From Lepidodermella squamata (Eukaryota; Gastrotricha), in the NCBI GenBank assembly GCA_047495785.1, contig JBLDXI010000054.1, forward strand, positions 3,286,001 to 3,350,000: a DNA stretch of 64,000 nt, written 5' to 3'. Under the pieces are notes generated by a model that saw only the letters and a program-made list of their open reading frames with translations, was not told the origin of the DNA and did no database searches. This document shows positions 1 to 16,174 of this stretch, piece after piece (position 1 is the first letter of the stretch; each line of letters opens with the position of its first letter). The translations under genes and the position numbers were made by a program.

Positions 1-2
1 TC

Positions 3-3000
3 AGACACCTGTCAGGTGAAAGCTTGGTCGGCTTAATTTCAGAGGAGGAAAGAAAACTCATTTTCGATTCAATTTTCTTGACCGAAGGCATTGCTGCTGT
101 CCAGGAACATGCATACATGCATTATAGCAGTTGTTTCAAAAAAGGTATTAGTAAATATTTTACAATGACGAAATTGAATTAAATTTTTATGTACCTTAGG
201 GCCAAAACGAGGAATGAAGCACTGTTACTGCCGTTTTGGAAAGCCCGCAGATCGTACCGCTGAAACTACAATCGGGTCCAATAATACCGCTGGAGTTCGT
301 ATCGATGAAGAGGTCAAGTTAAGGCGAACCCTAGGGTGTGAATGGCTGAATGGATTCTCGTCTGAACTTTTCTCGCTGATTAGATCGAATCACGACATAC
401 GACATTTGCGAGGCTGTTCGATTACCTATTCTGTGAAGTATGTGACGAAACCTCAGGAAGATGTCGATTCAAAAGCTGCTATCCAAGCGTACTCCGAAGG
501 ATTGGAGAAATCAATCAAGCGCCGAATAGACAGAGAAACTGAAACCATCCCTGAAGCTCAACGAGGCGCTGGGCGATTGCGCAGTCTCCTGTACAACTTG
601 ACCCACCGGCAAGAGATCTGCACTCCAATGGCAGCACTGTATTTGTTGAGGAACGATATCGCGTTTTACGAGTCCCACGTTTCCAGTCGACTGTACCTGA
701 ACTCAGCCTTGGCTCTTTTGAACAATCGAGACGTTAATGTTAATCTCGAGCGACAAAATGACGGTTCTTTCAAGGGGTACCATGCGATTTCCGATATCAT
801 ATTGCGACCTGAAGAATTTGAAAATTTGTGCTGGTATGATATCACCATGCATTTCGAGAAATGTGCCCTGGGGAAAAATGACGATTGCTACAGATTGCAA
901 CCTGAGCACGCTCAATTCAGAAAAATGGCATATCGTCAACGCGAGCAACCAGCTGTCGTAGTAGTCGTTGGCCCAGGCTTGTTGCCTACCCAAAGAATAG
1001 AAAACGATAAACAGATGGAAGATTTCGCATTATCCTGTTTACTGATGTTCGTGCCGTTACCCCGAAGCATCGGCGATTTGAAACGCTCTAAAAACACTTG
1101 GACTGAAGCGTGGAGAGACGCCTTAACGTCCGGAGACGTGTCGGATAACGGCCTGAAATATATTAAGTATAATCAAGATCGCTGGGACATGCTGCTTAAA
1201 GGCCAGCAAATGACCGAGGCTTATTATGAACACCTCAAAGAAATGGAGAAGGTAATAATCAAAATTAATCATGTGTAAATTAATATTAAACTTCAAATTT
1301 TCTGAACTTTCAGAACATGCCAAATCGGAGCGACCTGAATGCTTCAGAAATCGTGGGAGAAAACGAAGAAAATCAAGCTGAATTCGACTATTCCTTTGAA
1401 AGTATGGAAAATGTCGATTCTGAAATCTATTCGGACGCCGACGAAGACAACTGGCTCGCGGATGAAGTTGAAATCGATGGTTCAAATAACACGTCATTTC
1501 TCGCTGATCTAAATTTGCCGAGCCATCTGAGCCACGTTAGCCAGAAAGATTTGGAGAGCGGAATCAAGCAAAAGCCTACCGAAATCGAAAATGGCGAGTC
1601 TCCCGTTGCTTTGAACGATGTATTGCCGAAGCCTGAAGGTAAATACCGGCCATTATCAGTCACTGAAGTGCTTGTTCTGGGCAAATTGGCGCGTGATGAT
1701 TGCTTGTATCAATCAAGCAGTAGCACCTACTGTGACGCACGTAAATCTCAGACCCGAAACCAAATAGACGCTTTTGTCAATGTCCCGGGAAGCCCTGGCC
1801 AGCCTGAAATTCGAATTCCAATTTTTGCGTCTTTAAATGAGATTTCGAAGGCTTTCAACTACACCGAGGATCAGCACAGGGCATTCATCGTACAAGGAAG
1901 AGCTTTTTTACAACGCCTTCTGGATGACGAGGTTGACGATATGTCAATTGAGACTTTGCTTGACCATCAGCAGGTGTTGCTGCTACATGGCCTAGGAGGC
2001 GCTGGGAAATCCACCGTAAGTATCACCTCGATTTATTAACGCTGTAGCAATTTATTTACACCATATAGGTAATCCGCGGATGGCTGGCTCTTGCTGCTAG
2101 CTGGCAACGACCGGGCTCCATTGCAACAATGGCAGTCTCGGGAGTAGCTGCGATCAATGTTAACGGCTGTACTCTAGCCTCGGCAATTTGCGGATTCGTC
2201 CAGAGCGATTGCAAAAGCATTTCTGATAACATCAGACAACGCTTCGGCGGCCTCAAATTGATCATCATTGACGAACTCTCAATGTTGGGTAATTACTATT
2301 TTAGTAGCTCAATATTCTTAGGAAGGATTTTTAGACGGACAAATAAATGATGGAATCGACTCTATGTTAAATTTTAATTAAGTAGATTATTAAAAAGTGC
2401 GCTAGTTTTAATTTTTTTCATGTCATATTAATACAGCTCAAAATCAGCTCGAAGCTCTTGAAAAGTGGATACAAGAAGTGTTTGACGACAAGAGGAAAGG
2501 CAATTTTTTCGGCTGTGCCAATGTTGTTCTTGCTGGCGACTTCTTCCAACTACCCCCTGTCAATGGGTCCCTATTATATTCTGAAAAAGGCCAATCTGAG
2601 GGTTTCCGATGCTATCGAACGATCACTCAAAACACTGTGTTGCTCACGAAAAATCTCCGTACTGACGCTCCTGATTACGCAGCCTTACAGGAGAAAATAC
2701 GCCAGGGCTTGTGGGATGACGAAATTTGGAACCTTCTACGCGACCGAATTGGAAAAATCCCCGATGGAGACGGGTTTTGTCCGAAAATAGTCACCCAAAA
2801 TGAAACACGGCATCGATTGGCGAAACAACATCTTCGTTCAGTTTGTCTTGAGTTGGCCGAAAAAGGCGAGAAAGAACCAATTATGCTCGAAGCTGATTTC
2901 AAAATCTCTTCCGATAAGGCAGAACCGCTCTCCAAACATGAAATTGATTTCTTGAAAACACTGGGCGATGAGAAATTGGAGAGAATTCAAACATTCCTGC

Positions 3001-4020
3001 CGTTGTACTTGGGTGCCAATGTGCTAATTTCAACGAGCCTTAACGTTCCGATGGGTATTTTTATCCGATATCCGTTACTTAAGACTTTAAGACTTAAGAC
3101 ATACTTTAAGCGAAACCAAATTATTTTTCAATTTTTAGTATAAGAAAGCGTGATTGTCCTTGAAAATTCATTCGATTATTTCGGTTTTAGGAATTGTGAT
3201 TACGTATATCCGATAAACCATAAATTTGATATGAAATTCTAAAAGGATTTTTTAAATTTCAGCATGATAACAATTTTTGTCCTGTTCAAACTGTTCTTTA
3301 AATGAATCATCCTTGAATTATTTAGGTTTGGCGAACGGCACAAGGGGACGAATTGTTGGTTGGAAGTTTCCCGAAAATACGCAATACGTTATTGTAATAT
3401 TTCATACATCCCGAAATGTTTAATTATTTTTCCTAAATTTCAGCGAGAATTTGAAGGAATGCGATTCCGTATTCCGATCGATCCGTCAACTAAGAAGCGC
3501 GCAACCATTGAATATGTCTTAGTGGAACTCGCGTCGGGGAAGTTGAGGTATAAGCCGCCGAACCAACCCCCAGGCCTTCCCGATAACGTTATTGCGTTGC
3601 CTCCAATGCAACATAAATTGCGAAATCGGGTTAAAATCGCGAACAGCAAGCACAACCAACGGAAAACCGTTTCCATCACCATTACGGCCGTTCAGCTGAG
3701 GCAAGCAGATGTAATGACCACTCACTGCACGCAAGGTTTAATGTTGTGATAATTTTATTTAGCCAAGTCAACATCTCGTGTCTTCAGGTTGCCAATTTGA
3801 TCGGTATATTATTGCCGAAACGTCCCCAAGGCATTTTTACGTCCAAATTTCACGCGGAAAGCAGGGCCTGAGCAGCATCGGCATCATCGACCTCCCAGAG
3901 TCTCTCATGAGTCTATGCAAGCCGTGCCCGGCACTATGCAAGGAAATGGAACGTTTAAGTGTGCTTCATCGTATCACCAAGTCACGCTACGACTTCGCCT
4001 TTCCTTCACAGCCTTCGTAA
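3..4020 (+). CDS. Helitron Rep/PIF1-type helicase, 3' part (left edge cut)
   Basis: Rolling-circle transposon protein; the helicase would unwind DNA during Helitron transposition. I join eight exons with matching phases: 3-144, 200-1251, 1314-2015, 2069-2288, 2437-3054, 3326-3387, 3444-3735 and 3788-4020, giving 1,106 codons with no stop or frameshift. Visible SF1B/PIF1 motifs in order: Walker A GGAGKST (fragment residues about 626-632, split from the next exon right after the Thr), Walker B IIIDELSM (about 697-704), GDFFQLPPV (about 739-747), LTKNLRTD, THCTQG and YVQISRGK near the C terminus. Upstream lies the Helitron-type linker with CFKKG, CYCRFGKP and the GCSITYSVKYVTK stretch. The nickase catalytic tyrosines would be left of the window. 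AATAAA lies at 4055-4060. Because all helicase motifs are intact, this is either a recently active element or a host-retained copy. A cellular PIF1 is less likely given the Helitron-type upstream region. Confidence 0.9.
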
Positions 4021-4461
4021 TTATGAGCCATTATTACGTCTTTAGTTGATTAGCAATAAAACTTCTCCATTGGAACTTGGACGTAAAGGTGGTTGTAAAC
4101 AATTTTAGCAATTTTCGTTCAACATTTCACTGACTAATGAAATCCGATATTCTAAGGAGTAGCTAGTTGTTTGACATTTCCAACGTGCTCTCCTATGAAT
4201 TTCCGATTACTCTGTCAGGCTGCTTCACGCCCATTTGTAATTCAATTGTTGCGCAATACTACGCGCCAAAACGTCGCGTGCTTTAAAAAGTAAATCTGCC
4301 ACCATTTTACCGCCTTTTTGGCTACTTAAACCTCCCTTCTGTGGTCATCAACATCATTCACAGCTTTCTCAACATTTTCGTGTACTATTGTTCTTCATTA
4401 TTATCCTATTATTATTCCTTGTTATTATTCTTATCGTTTTTTAATCTCATTTCAATCTGAC
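4021..4461. other. spacer between Helitron helicase and RPA-like gene
   Basis: Holds the poly(A) signal AATAAA at 4055-4060 for the helicase gene, then a T-rich stretch with ATT runs (about 4390-4440) just before the RPA-like start codon. I see no ORF, tRNA or clear TATA box here. Confidence 0.5.
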
Positions 4462-5564
4462 ATGTCTCGTGGTCGCGGAATAAAACACGGGCTCAATCTT
4501 AATGAGATGTCGGAGGGCGAACGCCCTGAATCGAGGGCAAGGATCGATTCACCCAGTAATTTTTACTGCAATTAGTTAATTCTGGTGACTCGTATTTTTC
4601 CAGATTTGATAAACGAGGATTCGGTCGACTATGACTTCGATCTAACTGACGTCATGTCGACAACGCCAGTTAAGCCGCTCTCGCTCTGGACATTGACAAC
4701 GCCAGTCCATGACGCCGCAGTGATAATTCGAGTCGCTAGCTCCAGCGGCATTGCGTAATTTTAATTTCTACGCTTGAGTTTTTTATACCTAGTTATTTGT
4801 TCCTAGTCACTACTCCAACGGCGCAATGGTCACCTTCGTCATTTACGACGGCAAGGACAACCGGAAGCTCAAATGCACCACGCAAGCTGAGCTGATAGCC
4901 GGCAAGCTGCTCTTCAACAGAACTTTCAAAATTTTCGGCTTCAAGGCCGAAAAGGTGAGAAATTTCTTGACATTATATAATTTGCCATTCATTCATCAAT
5001 TCTTTACCGGTCATTTAATTTAATCTATTTCCCAACAGGACACCGACCCAGTTTTCGGGGCAACAAGTTTCAGAGCTGAATCTTCGTTCACAGCAGTGCC
5101 CGTCGACGATATCCTCGTTCCTCAGCTGACGTGGAACGTTATTTCGCCGACGGATTTTGCGGCTATTCAGCTCAACGAAACCAGGCGCTTCACTGACCTG
5201 CTTGGTTTCGTCAGCCAAGAAGAAGCGCCAGCGCCTGTAACGCCTACAAAAAGCGGCATCGTATGTATTTTTATTACTCCTGGTTTTTTTTTAATTTTCT
5301 ATTTTTCAGAATCGTCCGTTGACAAAAATGGACTTCACGCTGAAGCTTTCTCCTCTCGTCAGCGTGAAGATGTGCGTATGGGAGGACCAAATTCCTGCCC
5401 TCAAACGAGCAACCAAGCCGAAAATTGTAGCGTTCAAGCATGCTACGATTCAGCGCTCAGAGCGTTTCGGCCTTCAGGTTTCCTGCACAAGGAACCTGCA
5501 AGTAAATCCCGACTTCGAAGAGGCCATGGTCCTTCGCCGCCAACTTGTACCAATGCGAAAATAA
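4462..5564 (+). CDS. RPA70-like ssDNA-binding protein, probably Helitron-encoded
   Basis: Predicted single-stranded-DNA-binding protein of 289 aa, joined from five phase-matched exons: 4462-4555, 4604-4754, 4807-4954, 5039-5260 and 5310-5564. After a short charged N terminus, residues about 52-150 resemble RPA70 DNA-binding domain A (PLSLWTLTTPV, then VTFVIYDGKDNRKLKC). Residues about 155-289 resemble domain B: DLLGFV, CVWEDQI, and an ending NPDFEEAMVLR that matches the NPDxxEAxxLR signature closing DBD-B in RPA70. The N-terminal protein-interaction domain and the C-terminal zinc domain of cellular RPA70 (about 600 aa) are absent. It lies 440 bp downstream of the Helitron helicase on the same strand, and RPA-like genes are known cargo of some plant and animal Helitrons. 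AATAAA lies at 5694-5699. RPA-type identity is well supported; membership in the transposon is inference. Confidence 0.82.
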
Positions 5565-9811
<4,247 letters not shown>

Positions 9812-11040
9812 TCGTCGAAGGTCCCAGCTTCGCGAAACATCTTTGCACTACTATTAATTATAATAATTGATAATTAATATCAAATAATTATTCGGAATTG
9901 CGTTTTTGCTTGTTTTAAATATTATTATTCTTATTTCAATAACAATATGAGAAAGGCGAATTAGTGTGTTTTCTGTCGCTGCTAGAGCTATTGCATGAAA
10001 ATGCGCATCTCCCCGATGACATATACATAGACGATGATAATCTATTGTATTCAACTCTTTTGTTTGTGTTTAGTGGAGAGCTGGGCGCTTCGTTTCTTTT
10101 AAGATGGCTTCCGGACTCCTAAAAAAAGAACCTTGATTAAACAGCGAAATATTCTGAAAATAGTCTGTACACAATTTGATGAATGTTATTCTTTCACAGC
10201 GTTGCTTTTTTAATCGCCTTGTGTGTATGTAAATGATGCTAATATCGATGTGTTAACTCTTGACCACACTGACTCTCCCGGTCCTCCAGTCGCCGTTTCT
10301 TAGCTGTTGCAAGCTAATCATTCAAAAAACCAAAACATTCAAAGACCTCTTTTCTCCTGCTGGCTTTTTGTACATTATCAATCGAAAACTAAACATGAGA
10401 TGCGTGTCTTCTGCCCGCAAACGAATTGAGCGGTCTTGCCTGTTTCGCATTACTACTTGGCTTTGTCATGTTGCATGTGCAGAGGTGCGTTGCTCTTCAA
10501 AGAAATGCGTTGCTCTCTCTTTTCGTGCGTGTGTGTGTGTTTGGTCAAACCGTCGTTTCAACAACAAAAAACAACTAATAATAATCACGATTTTTGCTCG
10601 AATGCTGCTGCTGCAAAACGAAGATAATGTTTCAGTCAAACGACCTTGTCCTCCGTCTCTACGCGTTATATCAATTACTGATTGATGAAAACCAATTTCG
10701 ATCATTCTCTTTCTAGCAGCATGTGTTCGTTTTTTGGCCATTATTACTTTAATGATAATGCCATTGATATCCGTCGCGCGGCAATACAAGGCGTTTGATG
10801 CAAATATGTGTCGTAGAGTTATGCTAGTAATAAAAAACGACGATTTTTAGCTGTTAGCACGTGCATGTATTTTTGTTGTCTGTCCCTATTTTATTCATAT
10901 TCCGCATTTTTCCTTATGTTTTCAGCATGCCCAGGTACTTGGAAGATGGACTGCCTGTTTCACACACGCCAGCCAGCGCAGAAAGACCCCTGAATTTCTT
11001 ATTAATTGATTTTATCTTGTTCTTTGCCCAATTTTACCAG
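9812..11040. other. 3' UTR of Rho isoform A and spacer before cassette B
   Basis: Contains a GTGTGTGTGTGT run near 10529, AATAAA at 10829-10834 and a pyrimidine-rich acceptor ending CAG at 11040. I searched for a second P-loop exon (GDGACGKT or a diverged form) and found none. An open stretch at 10861-11040 in frame with cassette B has no GTPase motifs and looks like intron tail. Confidence 0.6.
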
Positions 11041-11516
11041 GTTGAGTTAGCGCTATGGGATACGGCAGGTCAGGAGGATTATGACCGCTTACGTCCCCTC
11101 TCGTATCCAGATACCGATGTAATCCTAATGTGCTTCTCAATCGACAGCCCAGGTTAGCTAAGCATTAATTTTTAAATACTAACCTTGATGTCATTTCTGT
11201 TATAGACTCACTGGAAAATATTGCTGAAAAATGGGCTCCTGAAGTGCGGCATTTTTGTCCAAACGTGCCTATAATATTGGTCGGCAACAAGAAAGATCTT
11301 CGCAACGACGAAACGACCAAACACGAGTTGATGAAGATGAAGCAAGAACCGGTCAGGCCGGAACAGGGCCGTCTCATGATGGAGAAAATTGGCGCCTACG
11401 CATACCTTGAGTGCTCCGCGAAAACAAAGGAGGGCGTTCGCGAAGTTTTCGAACAAGCCACTCGAGGAGCTTTGCAATCGAAGCGGAAAAAGAAGCCTGG
11501 CTGTGAGCTCATCTGA
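11041..11516 (+). CDS. Rho1: second Rho C-terminal cassette (B), lacking its own P-loop exon
   Basis: Exons 11041-11152 and 11206-11516 encode Rho residues 54-193 with switch II DTAGQED, NKKD, ECSAK, the insert helix [13 protein letters not shown] and CAAX box CELI. The first exon begins in phase 0 after a good acceptor (TTTTACCAG), so it can be joined in frame to the shared first exon at 7751-7909. The first 37 residues match cassette A exactly, while many third codon positions differ, which indicates long purifying selection rather than a fresh pseudogene. Intron position differs: here it falls after codon 90 (phase 1), in A after codon 103 (phase 0). Most likely an alternative 3' cassette; a partial duplicate that lost its first exon is the other reading. 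AATAAA lies at 12767-12772. Confidence 0.85.
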
Positions 11517-13244
11517 GATATTCATCAGAATTATTATAAACCCCCTGAATTCGACTTTATTATCACAACTAAGGCCAAAATTGTTCTACCCATGTGCGTG
11601 TGTCTCGGCGCCGTTGAATGAAGAATTGCGTTCTTACTAGGCTGTATCTGTCGGTAGCTGCTTACTTGTTTTGCCCGATTTTTGTCTTACTTTTCTTCAA
11701 ATCCCTTGTCTGCAATCGCAATCGATATCAATAACTTGACGAAGTAACGAACCATGAACAAACATTTCGCGTTGTTATTGATGACTCTGTCGTTAGGTTC
11801 GTCATTTGTGTTCTAAAAATATAATTACGGCAAAAGCAGCGTCTCGCAGCTCTATAACAAACTGTTTCGGTTCACAGCGAAAATCCAAATTAAAATTGTA
11901 CAAGTTTAATATTCATAGCCAAAAAATCTTCATAGCAAATGTCTCAAAATTCTTCTAATATGTGTTCTGAATTCGGTTTTATTTGTCGGTATTACTACTA
12001 TTTGACTGAATTTTTAATTCGTGCTGTCGAAATATTTCAGCGATGACAATTTTTTGCGATGTTTACTCGTTTTATGACTGGTGTCGAAATATTATGTGGA
12101 ATTCTTTTTACGAAAAAGTTACATCAGTCTAGTCGTTATATTTGGTGCTTCATGTTTACGGCATGGAATCTAAAAATGCGCGCTGAGTCATTTAGTAATT
12201 CGGATATTATCTTGATGCCAATATTTGATTTAGCCCCTTATTATTTACCTTCTATTCTTCGATCCCATTTTTTAAATGAACATCGGAAACTACCGCAGTG
12301 CCATTTTTTTCATTAGTTGATGGTTATAAAAAACCGACTACAGTTGTTCTCGAATCGTGTAAAGTAACATTACAATTTTTTGTACCAACCTACTGTTGTA
12401 TGAATCAGTGGAACGGAAAATGAAAGCTGCAACTTTTTCGCGTTTCAAAGCTTCTTCAGCTCATTTGAAAAAGTTGAAGCTACATTTGGTTTTTATTATT
12501 GTCATGATAGCTTTCTCGTGGAAATTCAAGTAGACTTATCGCCATCTCGGAGTTGATGATCTTGACGAAAATATTTAAGACGGTGTTGTAGACTACACCA
12601 AGAACTCAGTGTTAAAAATTGCTCGTGGAGTTTTTACTTTTGCTTGCCTTCCGCATTTGAACATGATTGACTGATGACTAAAACTACCACAGACTATCAA
12701 TCACTATGTATCATAATCTTTGCACGTACCTAACTTGTTTAATTAAAGAGCGATAAGCTGCGCAATAATAAAGTTCTACACTGTGTCAGAAAATCTTCCT
12801 GCCTTTTTTCGGTATTATTGACACCTCGGAGTAGCGGCGATCGGCTATTTATTCGACGTGTTATTTGTTTACATTTGCGATTCGCGGGTAAAATTACCAT
12901 GCGCGAAGATTCTCACGGCTCTAATCCGGATCTTGGTGTAGAAAGCTGTTTGGCCGAATTTTCAGAGTGCGTCTGTCATCGGCAATTTTAATTTATGCTA
13001 ATTCGACCGCTAAATATTGGTAACTTTCTTATCATGAGTGTATGAGGGCTAAGAGAGTAAATATTCGCAATCATTATCACAGCGCCGTTTTGTTATTAGG
13101 TCTTTCTTCGACACGCCAATCACAAGCAGTTTTTGCGGTCTCAAGAGCCCACCAGGTTTTCAAAAGCCCATCTGTCGCCGTGAAAAGCCCCACCCAACAA
13201 CAATCAATAACGCTTACTCTGACAGTTTGACGCTCTAGTGCCGC
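11517..13244. other. 3' UTR of cassette B and intergenic DNA
   Basis: Holds a probable long 3' UTR with AATAAA at 12767-12772. From about 12,900 onward is probably the promoter and 5' UTR of the next gene. ORFs at 12059-12316 and 13042-13230 show no domain and AT-rich composition; I do not call them genes. Confidence 0.45.
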
Positions 13245-13889
13245 ATGGCGATGATGGCGACATTTAATCCCAAAGATGTCAACCGGGTCCTTCCGCCTAG
13301 TCCACAAAATTCAAAAGCATTTGTGAGCGGATTTTTTCATAGAAAAATGGACGACACGCCAGAGGAAGCCGGAAGAGAGTTTGACGCTGACGACGGGCAT
13401 GGTTCTGTTATTGTTTACCCTGAAATCAACTCGTTACAAGAGGACAGTATAATGGAGGTCCTACGCTACTGGTCATCGTTCTTGATCCTCGCAGGAGCAG
13501 TCTTGATGACTTACATCGTATCAACATTCTTCATGATATGGGGCCGCAAGGCTTTACACTATTTGTTTAGCTCCAAGATGAAAAATGTTAGAAATATTGC
13601 AGCAAAGCTGTGCAAACTTCAACATGCAGCACCTAATTCTACGAATTCTAGCGAGCCGCCAATCTCATCAATCGATTCCAAGGCTAAAATGTTCCCTTTA
13701 TCCCTAATGCCCAAAATTGACGAAGTATCACTTTCGTCTGCAGTCGAAAATGATCGGAAACAGCATCTTCCAGAGGTACGAACTCCTCTAATTCATGCAA
13801 AGAATTCAACAGGAATTTCACATTCGGACGCTAACTCAGCTGTCTTTGTCCCACATAGTTCAGCTACTGAATTCCTGACTGTTCAATAA
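13245..13889 (+). CDS. small unknown protein with one membrane span
   Basis: Single-exon ORF of 214 aa that I do not recognise. It has an acidic N-terminal part (residues 40-65), one hydrophobic segment at about 78-100 (FLILAGAVLMTYIVSTFFMI), a basic juxtamembrane stretch (GRKALHYLFSSKMKNVR) and a Ser-rich, low-complexity tail of about 100 aa. There is no signal peptide, and by the positive-inside rule the long C-terminal tail is probably cytoplasmic. The start is ambiguous: in-frame ATGs also occur at codons 3 and 4. AATAAA at 13961-13966 lies just past the stop and abuts the 3' end of the convergent IBA57 gene. The poly(A) signal and open length support a real gene. Confidence 0.6.
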   Translation: MAMMATFNPKDVNRVLPPSPQNSKAFVSGFFHRKMDDTPEEAGREFDADDGHGSVIVYPEINSLQEDSIMEVLRYWSSFLILAGAVLMTYIVSTFFMIWGRKALHYLFSSKMKNVRNIAAKLCKLQHAAPNSTNSSEPPISSIDSKAKMFPLSLMPKIDEVSLSSAVENDRKQHLPEVRTPLIHAKNSTGISHSDANSAVFVPHSSATEFLTVQ

Positions 13890-13998
13890 ACTATGGAGAT
13901 TTTTCTGTGCTATTCAAATGCTTCAATCTGATGCAGATATTATTTTCAATAATAACGCGCAATAAAATCATTTACATTGGCTTATATTCACTTTTATT

Positions 13999-15423
13999 TT
14001 AAGAAAGCTTTGCAATGGTTTCATCGAGCGATGGGAACCAATCCGGCCAAAATACGTCGCAATAGTGAGTTCTATCTTCTTTTTCGAGTTTTAGTCTCGC
14101 AGACTTGGTCGATATATCCAAGTGTTGCAGCCGGACTAGAGCCAAGCCATAGCACCCATTTGAGGCAATGCATCTCACCTCAGCTACTGGCTTTTTGCCA
14201 TCGCCGCTTGCGAGGAAAAGCTTCGTTCCAGGTTCAATTTTGTTAGGATCACTGTTATCGGGAGGATAAGTTGCGAAATGAATTGGGAGAGTCTATCATA
14301 CCTATCAAATTTAACAGGCAATAACCTTTTCCGAGTCACTCCAAGGTTATGTGTACGAGCCGTTAACTCTTGTCCAATATAACACCCTTTCGAGAAGCTC
14401 ACTGCAAAATATAAATCCATTAGGATTAAATGAAATATTCATCATAATTTTACCTCCATTCAAAAAATCGCAATTGGATTCGAAGGGCAAACAGCCTCCA
14501 GGAGGAAGTTCCGAAGCTCCTTCTGGTATAGCTAGTTTATATCGATTAATTGCCCACTCATCACTTTTATCTATTTCGCACTTTTCGCCAGTGGCCAAAC
14601 AGATATTTTCGACGGTCTGATCGGCAGAATCCTCTGTCATGATGACTCTGAATCCGAGACGGGTGTGTCGAGGATCTTTGAAGATAGTAGCCTACGAAAT
14701 TCAATTTATCAAAAGCCGCACACAGTTATTCGAATGCAAATACTACCTTAGTTGTGACAGAAGAATGGCTAAAATCCATATTTGCAAAGTTCCAAAGTGA
14801 GTAAACCGACAAATCAGCAATAGGGTCAGATATGGTCACCTATCAGCAATCCACTGATAATTGACTAGCGCAAAAATTTATTACAAACCTTGCGTCGAAG
14901 CTTGTACTTTTTCAACATAGCCCTAGTCTGATCGATGAGTTTAGAATCAGTATCGAGCAAAAACGTTCCAGCAGGAAACATTGTAGACTGCGATTTCAGG
15001 TAAAAGACCAGAAAATCGTTGACGACCCGACCCTATATAATGATCCAAATTACAATGTTGATCGGTAACTCCGAGGACTTTACTTGGACGTTTAACATAA
15101 GCGAATATTGAGCCGATGAATTAGATTCGCTAGCGGTAAGCGATTGAACATCGTTTGTCAGTAAACCCTGCAAGAAAGAGGCCGCCTCTGGGCCACTGAC
15201 GGCTATCACCCCACGACTCCGTAACTTGGCAGCATGGAATGCTCGCCTAAAGGAAACTTCAATAAACCAGCTTAATTTGACCAAGCTCAAGTGTTACTAG
15301 AAAAGTGAAATTGTATGTTTGACTAGCAGTTACCTGTAATCGCCGGCTTCAGCATGATCAAGTTAACCTATGCCGATTGATCAACGAGGACCTTTCAACC
15401 TGATTATCCACCCTCAAATCCAT
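13999..15423 (-). CDS. IBA57: IBA57, mitochondrial Fe-S assembly factor (GcvT-like)
   Basis: Folate-binding-fold protein that acts with ISCA1/ISCA2 in the mitochondrial matrix to mature 4Fe-4S proteins. Phase-matched exons on the minus strand: 15368-15423, 15084-15246, 14889-15032, 14747-14839, 14454-14691, 14302-14401 and 13999-14251; 348 aa against 356 in human. The family signature KGCYIGQE is present with its conserved Cys at about residue 238. The N-terminal block [15 protein letters not shown] and the segment KYKLRRK match the family, and the end (WPDWFP) resembles the human PDWWP end. The first exon is the uncertain part: I chose it because its phase fits the acceptor before 15246, and its Arg residues could serve a transit peptide. 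The stop codon overlaps an AATAAA on the minus strand (13993-13998), giving a very short 3' UTR. Confidence 0.93.
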
Positions 15424-16174
15424 CACGTGACCTGAATTTTCTATATCAGCTGACTGGTCACGTGCATAATAATTTATATCATATATGCATAAAATTTATA
15501 ACCAATAATATTCCAAAATTACTTTATGAATAAAGGTGATATCGGATATTTGAAAATTTGGCGGTACGTACTTGTTCGAGAGCGATTCTAATACCTCGTG
15601 CGATGAAGTTCTCAACCTGCTTACTTATTCATGCGGATGCGCCCGTTCCCTACAGAAAGCTCCGTCCGCGGTGGCTGTAGAGCCTTAGAATGAAGAATGA
15701 TGCATCAAATATCATATCCCCAAACCCCAAAATTAATGCCATCGATCGTAACAATATAGCGGTAAATCGAAGCTGAAATAGCAAAGAAATAGCCCAAAGC
15801 TGATCTTGAAACCTGTTTACCTCGACATGAACTTCATAGTTGGCCATATTCCTTACTGACTGCTTCAAGCACCCTATATTAATTAAAAACAATTTTTTTT
15901 GTTTCATTTCCATATACTAAGATTTGTTGTTTCTGAGTTGTCTCTGTTGTTGTGAGCGTTTAATACATCAGTCAAGTTTCCAGGCACGGTATTTTGCTGC
16001 TGATTTACTTCAAGCGTTGACAATAGGGCGTATGTTATGTGAGCCTGCCTGAGATGCTTCAACTTTTGACTGGCAAATTGACTGGCGAAAAATGACTGGT
16101 TCCATTAGATTGTAACACACTAATTAACTTACCATTCTTGTTTCTGCGCTTTAGAATTAGTATTAACTTGCAAA
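15424..16174. other. divergent promoter region between IBA57 and BRCA2
   Basis: Shared upstream DNA of two head-to-head genes. On the minus strand a possible two-exon 49-aa ORF (15821-15847 joined to 15650-15772, good splice sites) starts MANYEVHVE and is hydrophobic; I cannot identify it and rate it low. On the plus strand a T-rich stretch ends in AG at 16154, 20 nt before the BRCA2 ATG. Confidence 0.4.

Noticed and set aside
10861-11040. In-frame N-terminal extension of Rho cassette B as an alternative first exon
   Set aside because: No P-loop or switch I, and the sequence just before 11041 is a typical T-rich intron end. A Rho without a P-loop would not bind GTP.
15033-15290. IBA57 start at 15290
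   Set aside because: That codon is TTG, not ATG, and an in-frame stop lies just upstream. The phase-compatible first exon at 15368-15423 is preferred.
15650-15847. Small two-exon minus-strand ORF between IBA57 and BRCA2
   Set aside because: Splice sites look fair, but the 49-aa hydrophobic product matches nothing I know and it sits in a divergent promoter. Mentioned only in the gap entry.
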